Positions 34,023-43,638 of a DNA stretch of 64,000 nucleotides are shown in pieces (the stretch's first letter is position 1; each line of letters begins with the position of its first letter). This stretch comes from Arthrobacter sp. E3 (GTDB taxonomy: Bacteria; Actinomycetota; Actinomycetes; Actinomycetales; Micrococcaceae): positions 1 through 64,000 of the forward strand of contig NZ_JAFMPX010000008.1 of the NCBI RefSeq assembly GCF_017353415.1, in the 5' to 3' direction. The position numbers and the translations under genes are program-made. The notes beneath the pieces were generated by a model. It was not told the DNA's origin. It worked only from the letters and a program-made list of their open reading frames with translations, and did no database searches.

Positions 34023-34691
34023 ATGTCTGCCACCTCTTCATTGATCCATGACCTGCCCCGCCACACAGTGCGCCGTGCCGTAGTCTCCTCCATGGCGAAC
34101 AACATCTACCTCATCACTGCCAAGGACACCGGTGCCCAGGTGCTCATAGACGCGGCCGACGAACTGCCAGCCATTAATCAACTTTTCGAGGATGCAGCTG
34201 AGGATGCCGCGATACCCACATCGTTGGCCATGATTGCCACTACCCACCAGCACTGGGATCATGTGCGTGCCTTGGCGGCCCTGGTGGAGCAGACTGGAGC
34301 CCCGACTGCTGCTGGTACGGAGGACGTCGCCGGAATCATCTCCGAAACTGGCGTTGCAACGAGCCATGCACTGGCCGACGGCGGCACGCTCACGGTGGAC
34401 GGGGTTGTACTGGATACAGTGCACCTGCGCGGCCATACCCCCGGATCCATCGCCTTTGTCCTGCAGGAAGCAGATACCACCTTGATTTTCAGCGGCGATT
34501 CGCTGTTTCCCGGCGGCGTAGGCAACACGGGGGAGAGCCCCAAACGTTTCGCCAGGCTGCTCAGCGACGTCCAGGAACGCCTCTTCAACCGCTATGCCGA
34601 CGACGCCGTGGTTCTACCTGGCCACGGCAATGCGACCACGCTCGGTGCTGAACGTCCTTCCCTTCCGCAGTGGCGCCAGCGCGGCTGGTAA
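34023..34691 (+). CDS. MBL-fold metallo-hydrolase
   Basis: A 222-residue glyoxalase-II-like metallo-beta-lactamase-fold hydrolase. The zinc motif is TTHQHWDH (HxHxDH), with further ligands in LRGHTPGS, FSGDSLF and the C-terminal LPGHGN. It is cytosolic, with no signal peptide. ATG start. A monooxygenase gene follows after 22 bases and hrpB after that, so the three may share a transcript. The substrate, perhaps a thioester, is not shown. Confidence 0.9.
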   Translation: MSATSSLIHDLPRHTVRRAVVSSMANNIYLITAKDTGAQVLIDAADELPAINQLFEDAAEDAAIPTSLAMIATTHQHWDHVRALAALVEQTGAPTAAGTEDVAGIISETGVATSHALADGGTLTVDGVVLDTVHLRGHTPGSIAFVLQEADTTLIFSGDSLFPGGVGNTGESPKRFARLLSDVQERLFNRYADDAVVLPGHGNATTLGAERPSLPQWRQRGW

Positions 34692-34713
34692 GGACTTGAA
34701 CTAAGCTGGGCGC

Positions 34714-35037
34714 ATGTACTTCATTGTTGTGAAATTCGCTGTCAAGCCGGAATCCGCCGAGCAGTTCATGGACCTCGTGACCCCGTTCACCCAGGCAACC
34801 CGGGCAGAGCCCGGGAACCTGTGGTTTGACTGGTCGCGCAGTGTGGAAGACCCCAACGAGTTTGTCCTCGTCGAGGCCTTCCTGGACGACGACGCCGCAG
34901 GCGCTCACGTCTCCAGCGACCATTTCAAGGCCGGCCTTGAGTCAATGCGCCCCGTTCTGTCCGCAACCCCCAGGATCGTCTCCCGCAAGGTTGATGGGGA
35001 CTCCTGGGGCGAAATGGGCGAACTGCAGATCGGCTGA
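34714..35037 (+). CDS. Antibiotic biosynthesis monooxygenase (ABM) domain protein
   Basis: A 107-residue single-domain ABM protein, a dimeric ferredoxin-like fold also found in YgiN-type quinol monooxygenases. The pattern MYFIVVKFAVKPE, then TRAEPGNLWFDWSRS and FVLVEAFLDDDAA, and HVSSDHFK is typical, including the conserved Trp and the His of the active-site pocket. ATG start. It lies between the MBL hydrolase and hrpB genes, 5 bases before the latter. The reaction is unknown; a quinol or small aromatic oxidation is the family's usual role. Confidence 0.88.
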   Translation: MYFIVVKFAVKPESAEQFMDLVTPFTQATRAEPGNLWFDWSRSVEDPNEFVLVEAFLDDDAAGAHVSSDHFKAGLESMRPVLSATPRIVSRKVDGDSWGEMGELQIG

Positions 35038-35042
35038 CCCTC

Positions 35043-37712
35043 ATGCCAACCACCGTGACGGGCACGCTCCCCTCCGGTCCCTTTGACCTGCCTCGGATCG
35101 GGCAGGGACTCGTCTTTGCCCAATCACTGCCGGAACTGGCTCGCATCCTCGGACCAGCCCGGCTCAACGGGACTGCTGAGACAGTGGGCGCGGCCGCGGT
35201 GATTCAAGCCCCTCCCGGCACGGGCAAGACAACGTTGGTGCCCCCGCTCGTTGCCAATGCACTCGGCAGCGGTCCAAGACACCGCGTCCTCGTCACCCAA
35301 CCGCGTCGGGTCGCCGTCCGCTCAGCAGCCAGGCGGCTGGCAGCCCTCGATGGGACAGCCCTCGGCAGCAAAATCGGCTACACGGTCCGCGGGGAAACCC
35401 ACAGCGGCCCGGAGACCATCATCGAGTTCCTCACCCCCGGCATCCTGCTGCGCCGGCTCCTGCGCGACCCGGGACTGGAAGGTGTGGCCGCCGTCGTGCT
35501 TGATGAGATCCATGAACGCGGCCTGGACACTGACCTGCTGCTGGGCATGCTGATCGAGGTGCGCCAATTGCGCGGGGACCTGACGCTGCTGGCCATGTCC
35601 GCCACCCTCGATGCAGCCCGGTTTGGCCAGCTCCTGGCAGAGTCCGACGACGATTCCCCGGCCCCCATTGTCGACTGCCCGTCAGCGCTGCACACCCTTG
35701 AGATCCGCTGGGCTCCGGCTGCCGGCCCGCGCATGGACCAGCGCGGTATTTCCCGGGCCTTCCTGGACCATGTGGCGGACACGGCTGCGGCCGCTCACGC
35801 CGCTGCCATCGCCGCCGACCCCTCGGTGGACGCCCTGGTCTTTGCCCCGGGCGCCAGGGAAGTGGACCACATCGCTGCCCGGCTGGGTGGGCGGACCGCC
35901 CGAGTGGAAATCCTGAAGCTGCACGGCCAGGTGGCGGCGCAGGAACAGGACAGGGCGGTCTCGGCCCGCGAACCCGGTGGGCTCCCGCGCATCATCGTTT
36001 CCACATCGCTGGCAGAGTCGTCGCTGACCGTGCCTGGGGTGCGTCTTGTCATTGATTCCGGACTGTCCCGGGAACCGCGCCGGGACGCGGGCCGCGGCAT
36101 GACCGGCCTGGTCACCGTTTCCACGTCCCGCGCGTCGGCGGAGCAACGCGCAGGCAGGGCGGCACGTTTAGGCCCCGGCACAGTGGTGCGCTGCTACGAC
36201 CAGCGGACTTTTGCGGCAGCCCCCGCCCACGCCATGCCGGAGATTGCGGTGGCTGAGCTGAGCTCCGCAGCATTGCTCATGGCCTGCTGGGGCGCGCCGG
36301 GCGGCAAAGGGCTGCGGCTGCCGGACGCCCCGCCTGCCGCGGCCCTGCAGGCGGCCATTGCGGTTTTGGGTGAACTGGGTGCTGTGGACGAACGCGGCCA
36401 CGCCACCAGTCTCGGCAGGACTCTAGCGGGCATTCCCGCTGACCCGCGCCTGGCCAGAGCGCTGCTCGACGGCGCAGCCATCGTCGGTGCCATGGCCGCT
36501 GCGGAGGTCGTGGCTCTCGTCTCAGGGGACGCACGTGCACCAGGCGCCGATCTCACGGCACTGCTGTCCGCCATGAGGGCCGGGCGCGACCCCGGATCCC
36601 GGCGCTGGAGCCAGGAAGTGCGGCGGCTGGAACAGCTGGCCCGCCGTGAAAGCCGGAGCGGCAACGAAGGTGCTGCCAGCCCCACTACGAAAGCGTTGGC
36701 CACAGCGGATGTGGACGCGACAGAAGTGGTGGGGTTCGTCGTCGGACTTGCCTACCCCGACAGGGTTGCCCGGCGGGTTGCCGACGCGGCGTCAGAGCAA
36801 TACCTGCTGTCCTCCGGCACACGTGCCGGGCTTCCGGCTGGCAGTTCATTGGCTGGACATCAATGGTTGGCGGTGGCCGAGGTGGCCCGCGCACAGGGGC
36901 GGGACGCGGCGGGCACGGGTGCTGTGATCCGTGCGGCAGCCCCCGTGGCGCAGGCGAACGCCGAGGTTGTTGCCGCGCATATGCTCAGGGATTCGGTGGA
37001 CGCAGACTTCCGCAATGGGCGTCTCAGCGCCCGCAGGACACGCAGTCTCGGGGCGGTGGTCCTTTCTTCCACTCCCGTCAAGGCCTCCGTTGCCCAGGGA
37101 CGTGAGGCTGTGGCAGCCGCTTTGGTGCGCGAGGGACTGGGCCTGCTCCCGTGGAGTCCCGCTGCCGTCGGTTTGCGGCGCAGGCTGGCCCTGCTGCACC
37201 GGGAATTGGGTGAGCCGTGGCCGGACGTGAGTGACGCTGCACTGTCCTCTCGGCTGCCTGAATGGTTGGGGCCGGAGCTTGAAGCGGTGGCGAGCGGCAG
37301 GGCACTGTCTGCGCTGTCGCTGAGCGAACCACTGCGCAGGCTGCTGCCATGGCCACAGGCAGGGCGGATGGGCGAACTTGCCCCGGTAACATTGGCTGTG
37401 CCCAGTGGGTCGCACATCAGGATTGACTACCCGGAAGTGTCGGACGGCGGCCCGCCCGTTGCCGCGGTCAAGCTGCAGGAGTGTTTTGGGCTGGCTCAGA
37501 CGCCGCTGATCGCCGATGGGCGCGTGAAGGTCCTGTTCCACCTGTTGTCCCCCGCGCGGCGGCCGCTGGCCGTCACCGACGACCTCGCCTCCTTCTGGAG
37601 TGGGCCGTACGCTCAGGTGCGCGCCGAGATGCGCGGGCGCTACCCGAAGCACCCCTGGCCGCAGGACCCCTGGAGCGCTCCGGCCACGGCAAAGGTGAAA
37701 CGCCGGATGTGA
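35043..37712 (+). CDS. hrpB: ATP-dependent helicase HrpB
   Basis: DEAH-box superfamily 2 helicase of the HrpB type, 889 residues. Walker A APPGTGKTT ends near residue 64, DEIH at 154-157 replaces the DEAH box, MSAT at 185-188 is motif III, and QRAGRAAR is motif VI. The HA2-like and HrpB-specific C-terminal regions follow up to the PWPQDPW segment at the end. The cellular role of HrpB is not well defined; nucleic-acid remodelling is inferred from the family. ATG start, 5 bases after the monooxygenase stop. It converges with the SDR gene. Confidence 0.95.
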   Translation: MPTTVTGTLPSGPFDLPRIGQGLVFAQSLPELARILGPARLNGTAETVGAAAVIQAPPGTGKTTLVPPLVANALGSGPRHRVLVTQPRRVAVRSAARRLAALDGTALGSKIGYTVRGETHSGPETIIEFLTPGILLRRLLRDPGLEGVAAVVLDEIHERGLDTDLLLGMLIEVRQLRGDLTLLAMSATLDAARFGQLLAESDDDSPAPIVDCPSALHTLEIRWAPAAGPRMDQRGISRAFLDHVADTAAAAHAAAIAADPSVDALVFAPGAREVDHIAARLGGRTARVEILKLHGQVAAQEQDRAVSAREPGGLPRIIVSTSLAESSLTVPGVRLVIDSGLSREPRRDAGRGMTGLVTVSTSRASAEQRAGRAARLGPGTVVRCYDQRTFAAAPAHAMPEIAVAELSSAALLMACWGAPGGKGLRLPDAPPAAALQAAIAVLGELGAVDERGHATSLGRTLAGIPADPRLARALLDGAAIVGAMAAAEVVALVSGDARAPGADLTALLSAMRAGRDPGSRRWSQEVRRLEQLARRESRSGNEGAASPTTKALATADVDATEVVGFVVGLAYPDRVARRVADAASEQYLLSSGTRAGLPAGSSLAGHQWLAVAEVARAQGRDAAGTGAVIRAAAPVAQANAEVVAAHMLRDSVDADFRNGRLSARRTRSLGAVVLSSTPVKASVAQGREAVAAALVREGLGLLPWSPAAVGLRRRLALLHRELGEPWPDVSDAALSSRLPEWLGPELEAVASGRALSALSLSEPLRRLLPWPQAGRMGELAPVTLAVPSGSHIRIDYPEVSDGGPPVAAVKLQECFGLAQTPLIADGRVKVLFHLLSPARRPLAVTDDLASFWSGPYAQVRAEMRGRYPKHPWPQDPWSAPATAKVKRRM

Positions 37713-37773
37713 TCTGTGCAGACCTAACTTGTTGATACGGGTGCATTACTCCCGCAATCGGGTCACGGCCGTT

Positions 37774-38688
37774 TCAGGGCTTTCTGTCCTGGACATCGGT
37801 GCGAGGCTCCGTCGTTTTTTCCGCCTGCCACGTGGCCTGGCGCCAGTCGTTGCTGGGCACATAGGCGCTGGCTTGGGCGCCCATCTGGGCCATGCCGCCG
37901 TCGACTTCCCAGCTGGCGCCGGTGACATAGCTGGCCGCCGGTGATGCCAGAAACGCAATGACGGCTGCAACTTCCTCCGCCGTGCCTGGGTGGCCCCAGG
38001 GGATGCCGGGGCGGGGGAGAAGGTGCGGATGCCGGGTTTCCTCCGGTGGAAGATGGGTGGCAATTTCCCCTGGGGCAACCGCATTGACGGTGATTCCATG
38101 CTCAGAGAGTTCCAAGGCGAGCGTCTTGGTGAGGCCGTCAAGACCGTACTTTGAAGCAGAATAGGCCCCGAAGCCAAACCGAGGCTGGTGGGCGTGAATG
38201 CTGGTGACAACAACGATCCGTCCGCCGCAGCCGCCTGCGATGAGCAGTTTGGCAGCGGCCTGCAGGCACATAAACGCCCCGTTGAGGTTGGTGTCGAGTA
38301 TGCGCTGCCACTGCTCATACTCGGTGTCCACGACTGAACGGCACAAGCCCACGCCCACATTGTTGACGAAGACGCCCAGTGAACCGAGCGTCGCGGCCAG
38401 CTGTTCCACAACGGGGGCGCAACTGGACAGCACAGTGGTGTCCAGCCACGCCGAGGCGGCGCGTTGTCCGCGGGCCTCGATGGCTGCTGTGGTGCTGGCA
38501 GCACCGGCCTCGTCGTCATGCCACGTGAACGCGACGTCAAAACCGTCCCCAGCTAGGGCGATGGCCGTTGCCTGGCCAATGCCTCTGTCAGCACCCGTCA
38601 CGAGCGCTGTACGCGGATACGCCGGGCCGCCTGGGGACGGCCGGCCTAGGGACGGACTGTCTGGAGACGGCGCCGGCGCTTGACTCAT
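37774..38688 (-). CDS. SDR family oxidoreductase
   Basis: Short-chain dehydrogenase/reductase of the classical type, 304 residues. It has the NAD(P) motif TGADRGIGQA (about 32-41), NNVG in the core, catalytic Ser in VVTSIHA and YSASK with the Tyr and Lys. Residues 1-25 are a Pro/Ser/Gly-rich extension and about 25 extra residues lie at the C-terminus. Its start overlaps the dps stop (ATGA), so it is translated after dps. Coupling to a stress gene suggests a stress-linked reductase, but substrate and cofactor preference are not clear. Confidence 0.9.
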   Translation of the reverse strand: MSQAPAPSPDSPSLGRPSPGGPAYPRTALVTGADRGIGQATAIALAGDGFDVAFTWHDDEAGAASTTAAIEARGQRAASAWLDTTVLSSCAPVVEQLAATLGSLGVFVNNVGVGLCRSVVDTEYEQWQRILDTNLNGAFMCLQAAAKLLIAGGCGGRIVVVTSIHAHQPRFGFGAYSASKYGLDGLTKTLALELSEHGITVNAVAPGEIATHLPPEETRHPHLLPRPGIPWGHPGTAEEVAAVIAFLASPAASYVTGASWEVDGGMAQMGAQASAYVPSNDWRQATWQAEKTTEPRTDVQDRKP

Positions 38689-39245
38689 TTTGCGGACTTG
38701 GCCGCTGAGCGTTCCGTTTTCTTACCGGCGTTGGCGAGGTCGCCGTCGTCGTCTTCGAGGTGGGCGCGCAGGAACCACTGGAACAGCTCCAATTGTGAAC
38801 ACTGGTTGATGACCATGTCCTCGGTGATGGGGTCAAGCTCGCCCACCTGCTCCAAAGTCTCACGGTGGCTCTTTAGAAACCCGGTGTAGACGAGATCCAG
38901 TGCGGCCATGTGGGCGGAGGTGTGGGCCCGGCCAATGGCATAGTCATCCCACGTTCGTTCGGCGACCAAAGCGCCGGGTAGACCGTTCGGGGAAACGCCC
39001 AAGGTGGCAATCCGTTCCGCCGTCTCATCGATCATGGCGCGGACCAAGTCAATCTGCGGGTCAAGCATTTCGTGGACGCTGATGAAGTCACGGCCTACCA
39101 CATTCCAATGGGCGTGCTTGAGCGTCAATTGCATGTCATTGAGCGCGTGGAGCCTTGACTGCAGCAACGTGGCGACTTTGTGGCCGTCCTGCAGCGACAT
39201 TCCGGGAACTGTGTAACCTGCGTGGGATGTCTTCTTGGCGGGCAT
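38685..39245 (-). CDS. dps: Dps-family ferritin-like DNA-protection protein
   Basis: Forms dodecamers that oxidise and store iron and protect DNA in stress. The 186-residue protein has the ferroxidase motif at the subunit interface: HAHWNVVGRDF followed by HEMLDPQID and DETAERI. N-terminal (MPAKKTSHAG) and C-terminal (KKTERSAAKSAK) tails are basic, as in Dps proteins that bind DNA. ATG start with AAAGGAG Shine-Dalgarno. The stop overlaps the start of the SDR gene, forming a two-gene operon. Confidence 0.95.
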   Translation of the reverse strand: MPAKKTSHAGYTVPGMSLQDGHKVATLLQSRLHALNDMQLTLKHAHWNVVGRDFISVHEMLDPQIDLVRAMIDETAERIATLGVSPNGLPGALVAERTWDDYAIGRAHTSAHMAALDLVYTGFLKSHRETLEQVGELDPITEDMVINQCSQLELFQWFLRAHLEDDDGDLANAGKKTERSAAKSAK

Positions 39246-39402
39246 GGAAACTCCTTTGAGACGGTGGCACTGTCGGTTAGATCGTATGCACCGGAGACGT
39301 AATGCACCGGCTTGTCTTCACGTTAGCCAGTTCGCACGTGAAGTTCTAGGGCTGTCCACGAAAACGCCGGCTGGCTGCTCCGGTTCTTGAAACCTGCTGG
39401 GT

Positions 39403-40023
39403 TCATTCGAAGCGACTGGGGTCTCCTGTGCCGCGGCGCACCACTTCGGCGTAGCCGCTGGAGAAGTCCACAACAGTGGTGGGCTCTGCGCCAACATCCC
39501 CGGAGTCGATGACGGCGTCAACCACGTGGTCCAGGGCTTCCTTGATCTCCCAACCCTGCGTCAGCGGTTCTTCCTCATCAGGGAGTAAAAGTGTGCTGGA
39601 GAGCATGGGTTCCCCCAATTCCTCCAAGATGGCGTGAATGAGGCGGCTGTCCGGAATACGCACACCCACGGTCTTCTTCTTCGGGTGGGCCAAGCGCCTG
39701 GGCACTTCCTTCGTGGCCGGCAGGATGAACGTGTAGGGTCCGGGGGTGACGGCCTTGATGCTGCGGAAAATATCATTGTCCACCATGACGAACTGACCCA
39801 GCTGCGCAAAGTCCTTGCAGACAAGCGTGAAGTGATGCTTGTTGTCCAGATGACGGATGGCGCGGATGCGGTCAAGTGCCTCCCGGTTGCCCAGCTGGGC
39901 GCCCAGCGCGTAACAGGAATCCGTGGGGTACGCGATCAGCCCGCCCGATTTCAGGATTTCCACGATCTGGCTGACCGAACGCGGCTGCGGGTCGTGGGGA
40001 TGAATGTCGAAGAATTTAGCCAT
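39403..40023 (-). CDS. Sua5/YciO/YrdC family protein (YciO type)
   Basis: A 206-residue member of the L-threonylcarbamoyladenylate synthase superfamily, which makes the precursor of the t6A tRNA modification. Length and the motif series YPTDSCYALG, KHHFTLVCKD, PGPYTFILPA and VGVRIPDS match the short YciO branch rather than the longer Sua5. ATP- and tRNA-related residues of the fold are present, but whether YciO proteins make t6A is uncertain. ATG start. It lies 60 bases from the YggS-type gene in the same orientation. Confidence 0.88.
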   Translation of the reverse strand: MAKFFDIHPHDPQPRSVSQIVEILKSGGLIAYPTDSCYALGAQLGNREALDRIRAIRHLDNKHHFTLVCKDFAQLGQFVMVDNDIFRSIKAVTPGPYTFILPATKEVPRRLAHPKKKTVGVRIPDSRLIHAILEELGEPMLSSTLLLPDEEEPLTQGWEIKEALDHVVDAVIDSGDVGAEPTTVVDFSSGYAEVVRRGTGDPSRFE

Positions 40024-40083
40024 GCCATGAGCATACGGCTGTGATGCGTCCCACGCGTGTATTGGCCACTGAATCAGCCTGAA

Positions 40084-40857
40084 TCAGCGCATCTTGTCGC
40101 CGACGGGCCAATAATAGCTGTCAGGCAGGGCACGGGGACCAAAAATTGCCTGCCCTACCCGCACCACCGTGGCCCCCTCCTCAACTGCCAGTTCAAAGTC
40201 GCCTGACATGCCCATGGAAAGCTCTGTCAGTTCGACGCCGGAGGGTGCATTCTCACTCAATTGCCGCCTGAGCTTGTGCAGGCTTTGGAAACATGCCCGG
40301 ACACGGGATTCGTCCGGACTGTTGATGGCCAGCGTCATGAGCCCGGTGATGTGCAATCGCTCAAAGGCCGGTAATTCTTGGATGAAGGCCTCGGCTTCCT
40401 GTGGTGGCAGGCCAAACTTGCTGTCTTCCCCGGAAGTGTTGATTTGCACCATGACCTGGAGGGTGCGGTCCGCAACTTCCAACCGGTTGTTCAACGTGCG
40501 GGCCAGGGAAAGCCTGTCGAGGGCCTGGAATTCGTGTGCAAACTTCGCCACAAACTTGGCCTTGTTGCTCTGCAGGTGACCAATCACATGCCAGCGAACC
40601 TCGGGAACGTCGGCCAGTTCCACACTTTTGCGCAGCGCCTCCTGAACCTTGTTCTCGCCTAGATCGGTGCAACCGGCCTCAATCGCCAGACGCAAGCGGG
40701 ATGATTCCACCGTTTTGCTGACGGGCAGCAGGCGCACGTCACCGGGGGAGCGGCCCACCCGGATGGCTGCTCCAGCGATCCTGTCCTGTACTACGGCCAA
40801 ATTTCTGCGAAACTCTAGGGTAGTGGTTGCGGTTGTGTAGTGCGCTTGTTCATTCAA
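40084..40857 (-). CDS. YggS family pyridoxal-phosphate homeostasis protein
   Basis: PLP-binding protein that balances vitamin B6 and amino-acid pools; single TIM barrel, no known catalytic reaction. The 257-residue product has the PLP lysine in LPVSK, then DLGENKVQEA, WHVIGHLQSNK, the glycine-rich SMGMSGDFE and VRVGQAIFG near the C-terminus. I prefer a TTG start at 40857, because GAGGAA lies 7 bases upstream; GTG 40884 is further from any Shine-Dalgarno. It usually sits near cell-division genes in actinobacteria but here neighbours the YciO-type gene. Confidence 0.92.
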   Translation of the reverse strand: MNEQAHYTTATTTLEFRRNLAVVQDRIAGAAIRVGRSPGDVRLLPVSKTVESSRLRLAIEAGCTDLGENKVQEALRKSVELADVPEVRWHVIGHLQSNKAKFVAKFAHEFQALDRLSLARTLNNRLEVADRTLQVMVQINTSGEDSKFGLPPQEAEAFIQELPAFERLHITGLMTLAINSPDESRVRACFQSLHKLRRQLSENAPSGVELTELSMGMSGDFELAVEEGATVVRVGQAIFGPRALPDSYYWPVGDKMR

Positions 40858-40947
40858 GGGATTTTCCTCACAGTCGAGGTGCACAGTGTGGTGGCTCTAG
40901 GGCCAAGCTAGCACGGGCAAAGCTGCCATGCAGTAGGCTCCGGAGCA

Positions 40948-40980
40948 ATGCACGGTGATGCACGGTGATGCACGGGGATG
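40948..40980. repeat. Three tandem copies of a 10-base unit
   Basis: ATGCACGGTG is repeated twice exactly and once with one change, then the first three bases recur. It lies in the 268-base gap between the divergent YggS-type and penicillin-binding-protein genes. Confidence 0.7.
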
Positions 40981-41125
40981 CCCCACGAGTCGATCTTTCG
41001 AATGATGTTCAGGAAACTCTCATTTTGTTCGTGGACTCTAAGATAGAAAAGGAGTGTCGCCCAGTGGGCAACGCTCACGCGTAGAGCAGGAAATACAGGA
41101 TGAAATATTGAGGGGAAGTCCGCAC

Positions 41126-43543
41126 ATGGCCAAGGAAACAGCAAGGAAGCCCGAGGCAGCCAGCAGCACCTTGGCGGCCCTGGGTCGACTATTCGTGGTC
41201 TGCGGGATTGTTGGCGTGCTTGTTGCTGCCCTGTTTATCCCAGCAGGCGCCGTGGCCAAGGGCGTGGTTGGTGGGGCGGACAGCTTCTTGTCCGCGGTAC
41301 CCTCGTCCTTTAACTTTGGCGCGCCTGCACAGGCAACCACGGTACTGGCATCCGACGGCTCAACCATTGCCACGCTCTACGCCCAGGACCGCCAAGTCGT
41401 GGACTTGGCGGCCATGTCCCCCTTCATCAAGGAAGGCATAGTCTCCATTGAGGACGCCAGATTCTACGAGCACGGTGGCGTGGACCCCACAGGAATTGTC
41501 CGAGCCCTCGTAGCAACCCTGAAGGGGAGTCGTCAGGGGGCCTCAACCATTACCCAGCAATATGTGAACAACTTGCTGATTGAACAGTTGGTTGCTGACG
41601 GCAAGACTGATGAAGCAAAGCTGGGCTTGCAAAAGACGATGGCTGACAAGGTCAGGGAAATCCAAATGTCCATCGGCATTGAGAAAAAGATGTCCAAGAA
41701 CGACATCTTGGCCGGGTACTTGAACATCATCTATTTTGGCAACGGTGCCTATGGCATTGAGGCAGCGTCGAAGCTGTACTTCAATACCAGCGCGAAAGAC
41801 CTGACCCTTCCGCAAGCCGCAGCACTGGCTGGAGTGGTCAACCGTCCCGGCTTCTACGACCCGATCTCCCAGCCTGAGAACGTAGTCAAGCGCCGCAATG
41901 AAGTTCTGTCCAAGATGCTGGAGCAGGGGAAGATTAAGCAGCCAGACTACGACGCAGCCATCAAAACGCCCCTGAAACTTCAGCTGACCCGGCCTGCCCA
42001 AGGCTGTGCAGCCGCTGCAACAGCACCATATTTCTGCGACTACGTGCAGCAGCTGGTGCTCAATGACACGGCTTATGGGGCCACCGCAGAGGAACGTGCC
42101 AAGACGCTCTACCAAGGTGGGCTCACGATTCAAACCTCGCTGGATCCCAGCCTCCAAAAAGTGGCCCAGGAACAGGCCAACGCCACCATGGCGCCCACGG
42201 ATCCGCTCCAGCGCGGAGCCGCCATTGTCACTGTTCAACCGGGCACAGGCAAGGTGCTGGCCATGGCGCAAAACACAGTGTTCAACCCGGCCACGGCGCC
42301 CGGCAACTATATGGGCAACTTCGCACTGCCCGTCAATGATGCCAACGGTCTACCACTGCACGGTGCCGGTGGCTTCCAAATCGGTTCAACCTTCAAGCCC
42401 TTCATATTTGCCGAGTGGCTCAACAGCGGCCACTCCTTAGAGACAAGCGTCAACGGTGCCGTGCGCGTCTATCCGGCGGGGTACCCATGGAAGAACAGTT
42501 GTGGGACCACAACAGGCGCCTACGACTATGCAGCCGGCACCTTCCCGCTCCCCAACGACGATCCCGACCATTACTACTCGATGTCGGCCAACGAGGGCCT
42601 TTACCGGTCAATTAACACCATCACATTCCAAACTGCTACTGCACTGGATTTTTGCAACATCCAGAAGATGGCTACGGCTGCCGGCGTGAAGGACGGGGTG
42701 ACGAACAAGCCCTACGACCTCTCCAGCATTGCCAACCTTATTGGCACGCAAAACGTGGCGCCCATCGACATGGCCACCGCTTTTGCAACCTTCGCCAGCG
42801 GAGGCATCCGCTGCGAGCCGATCGCCCTCACATCGATCACTGGACCGGCGGGAAAGAAATATCCGGTGCCGAGCGCAGACTGTAAACGAACCATCAGCGC
42901 CGACGTAGCAGCAGGGGTGACCTACTCGTTGAAGAACGTGCTGACGATCGGCTCGGGCTACAACATCCCGCTGGCGGCAAAGACAAACTCTTTCGCCAAA
43001 ACTGGCACCACTGACGGCAACATCGATACGTGGACCATCGGCGGCAACAGTGCCGTGGTGTCGGCGTCTTGGTTTGGCAGCTACCAAGGCAACGGTGCCG
43101 AATGGGTCAATCAAAACATTGTGATCAACGGCAGGTACTTCACCAGTGTTGACGGTGCAGACTTGGCTGGCGGGCAATGGGCGGCTGTCATGAATGCTGC
43201 AGCCGAAAATCCTGCGCATGTCGCTTCCCCGCTGGCCCAGCCGCCAGCAGAGATGCTCCGGTACACTGCGCCTTACATTGCGGGCTTCAACCCGCAGCCA
43301 GGTGATTTTGTCCCACCCGTGGAACCCCAGCTGCCAGCAGTCCCGCAGTCACCTGTTGAGACGCAACCACCGTCAGAGCCGGCGCCCACAGAGCCACCTG
43401 TGGAGCCCCCGGCCACGCAGGAGCCGGTCCCGACCCAGGAACAGGCGCCTGTTACCCAACCACCTGCACCTCAATCAGTGGAACCCGTCCCGGCACCGCC
43501 AAAGCCGGCAGCGCCAAAGCCTGCACCGCCCAAGAAGCCGTAG
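41126..43543 (+). CDS. Class A penicillin-binding protein (PBP1-type)
   Basis: Bifunctional peptidoglycan synthase, 805 residues. Domains: N-terminal membrane helix (about 20-45), GT51 glycosyltransferase with Glu109 in the EDARFYEHGG motif and the TITQQYVNNLL segment, transpeptidase with SxxK (Ser421, STFK), and KTG at 625-627. The last 80 residues are a Pro/Glu/Thr-rich tail (PxxP repeats) that probably extends into the wall; no PASTA domain is present. Start at ATG 41126 behind GAGGGG. It makes and cross-links glycan strands on the outer face of the membrane. Confidence 0.94.
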   Translation: MAKETARKPEAASSTLAALGRLFVVCGIVGVLVAALFIPAGAVAKGVVGGADSFLSAVPSSFNFGAPAQATTVLASDGSTIATLYAQDRQVVDLAAMSPFIKEGIVSIEDARFYEHGGVDPTGIVRALVATLKGSRQGASTITQQYVNNLLIEQLVADGKTDEAKLGLQKTMADKVREIQMSIGIEKKMSKNDILAGYLNIIYFGNGAYGIEAASKLYFNTSAKDLTLPQAAALAGVVNRPGFYDPISQPENVVKRRNEVLSKMLEQGKIKQPDYDAAIKTPLKLQLTRPAQGCAAAATAPYFCDYVQQLVLNDTAYGATAEERAKTLYQGGLTIQTSLDPSLQKVAQEQANATMAPTDPLQRGAAIVTVQPGTGKVLAMAQNTVFNPATAPGNYMGNFALPVNDANGLPLHGAGGFQIGSTFKPFIFAEWLNSGHSLETSVNGAVRVYPAGYPWKNSCGTTTGAYDYAAGTFPLPNDDPDHYYSMSANEGLYRSINTITFQTATALDFCNIQKMATAAGVKDGVTNKPYDLSSIANLIGTQNVAPIDMATAFATFASGGIRCEPIALTSITGPAGKKYPVPSADCKRTISADVAAGVTYSLKNVLTIGSGYNIPLAAKTNSFAKTGTTDGNIDTWTIGGNSAVVSASWFGSYQGNGAEWVNQNIVINGRYFTSVDGADLAGGQWAAVMNAAAENPAHVASPLAQPPAEMLRYTAPYIAGFNPQPGDFVPPVEPQLPAVPQSPVETQPPSEPAPTEPPVEPPATQEPVPTQEQAPVTQPPAPQSVEPVPAPPKPAAPKPAPPKKP

Positions 43544-43638
43544 GGCACGCGCAGACCGATCCCCTTATTCCCGGAATCTTGCTGCGATGCGGGACAATCG
43601 AGGCAACGGGAATGGCCCGTTCTACAAAGGAGCAGCTC

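Noticed and set aside
40948-40980. Tandem repeat considered as the start of a CRISPR array
   Set aside because: The units are 10 bases, directly adjacent without spacers, and no cas genes are present.
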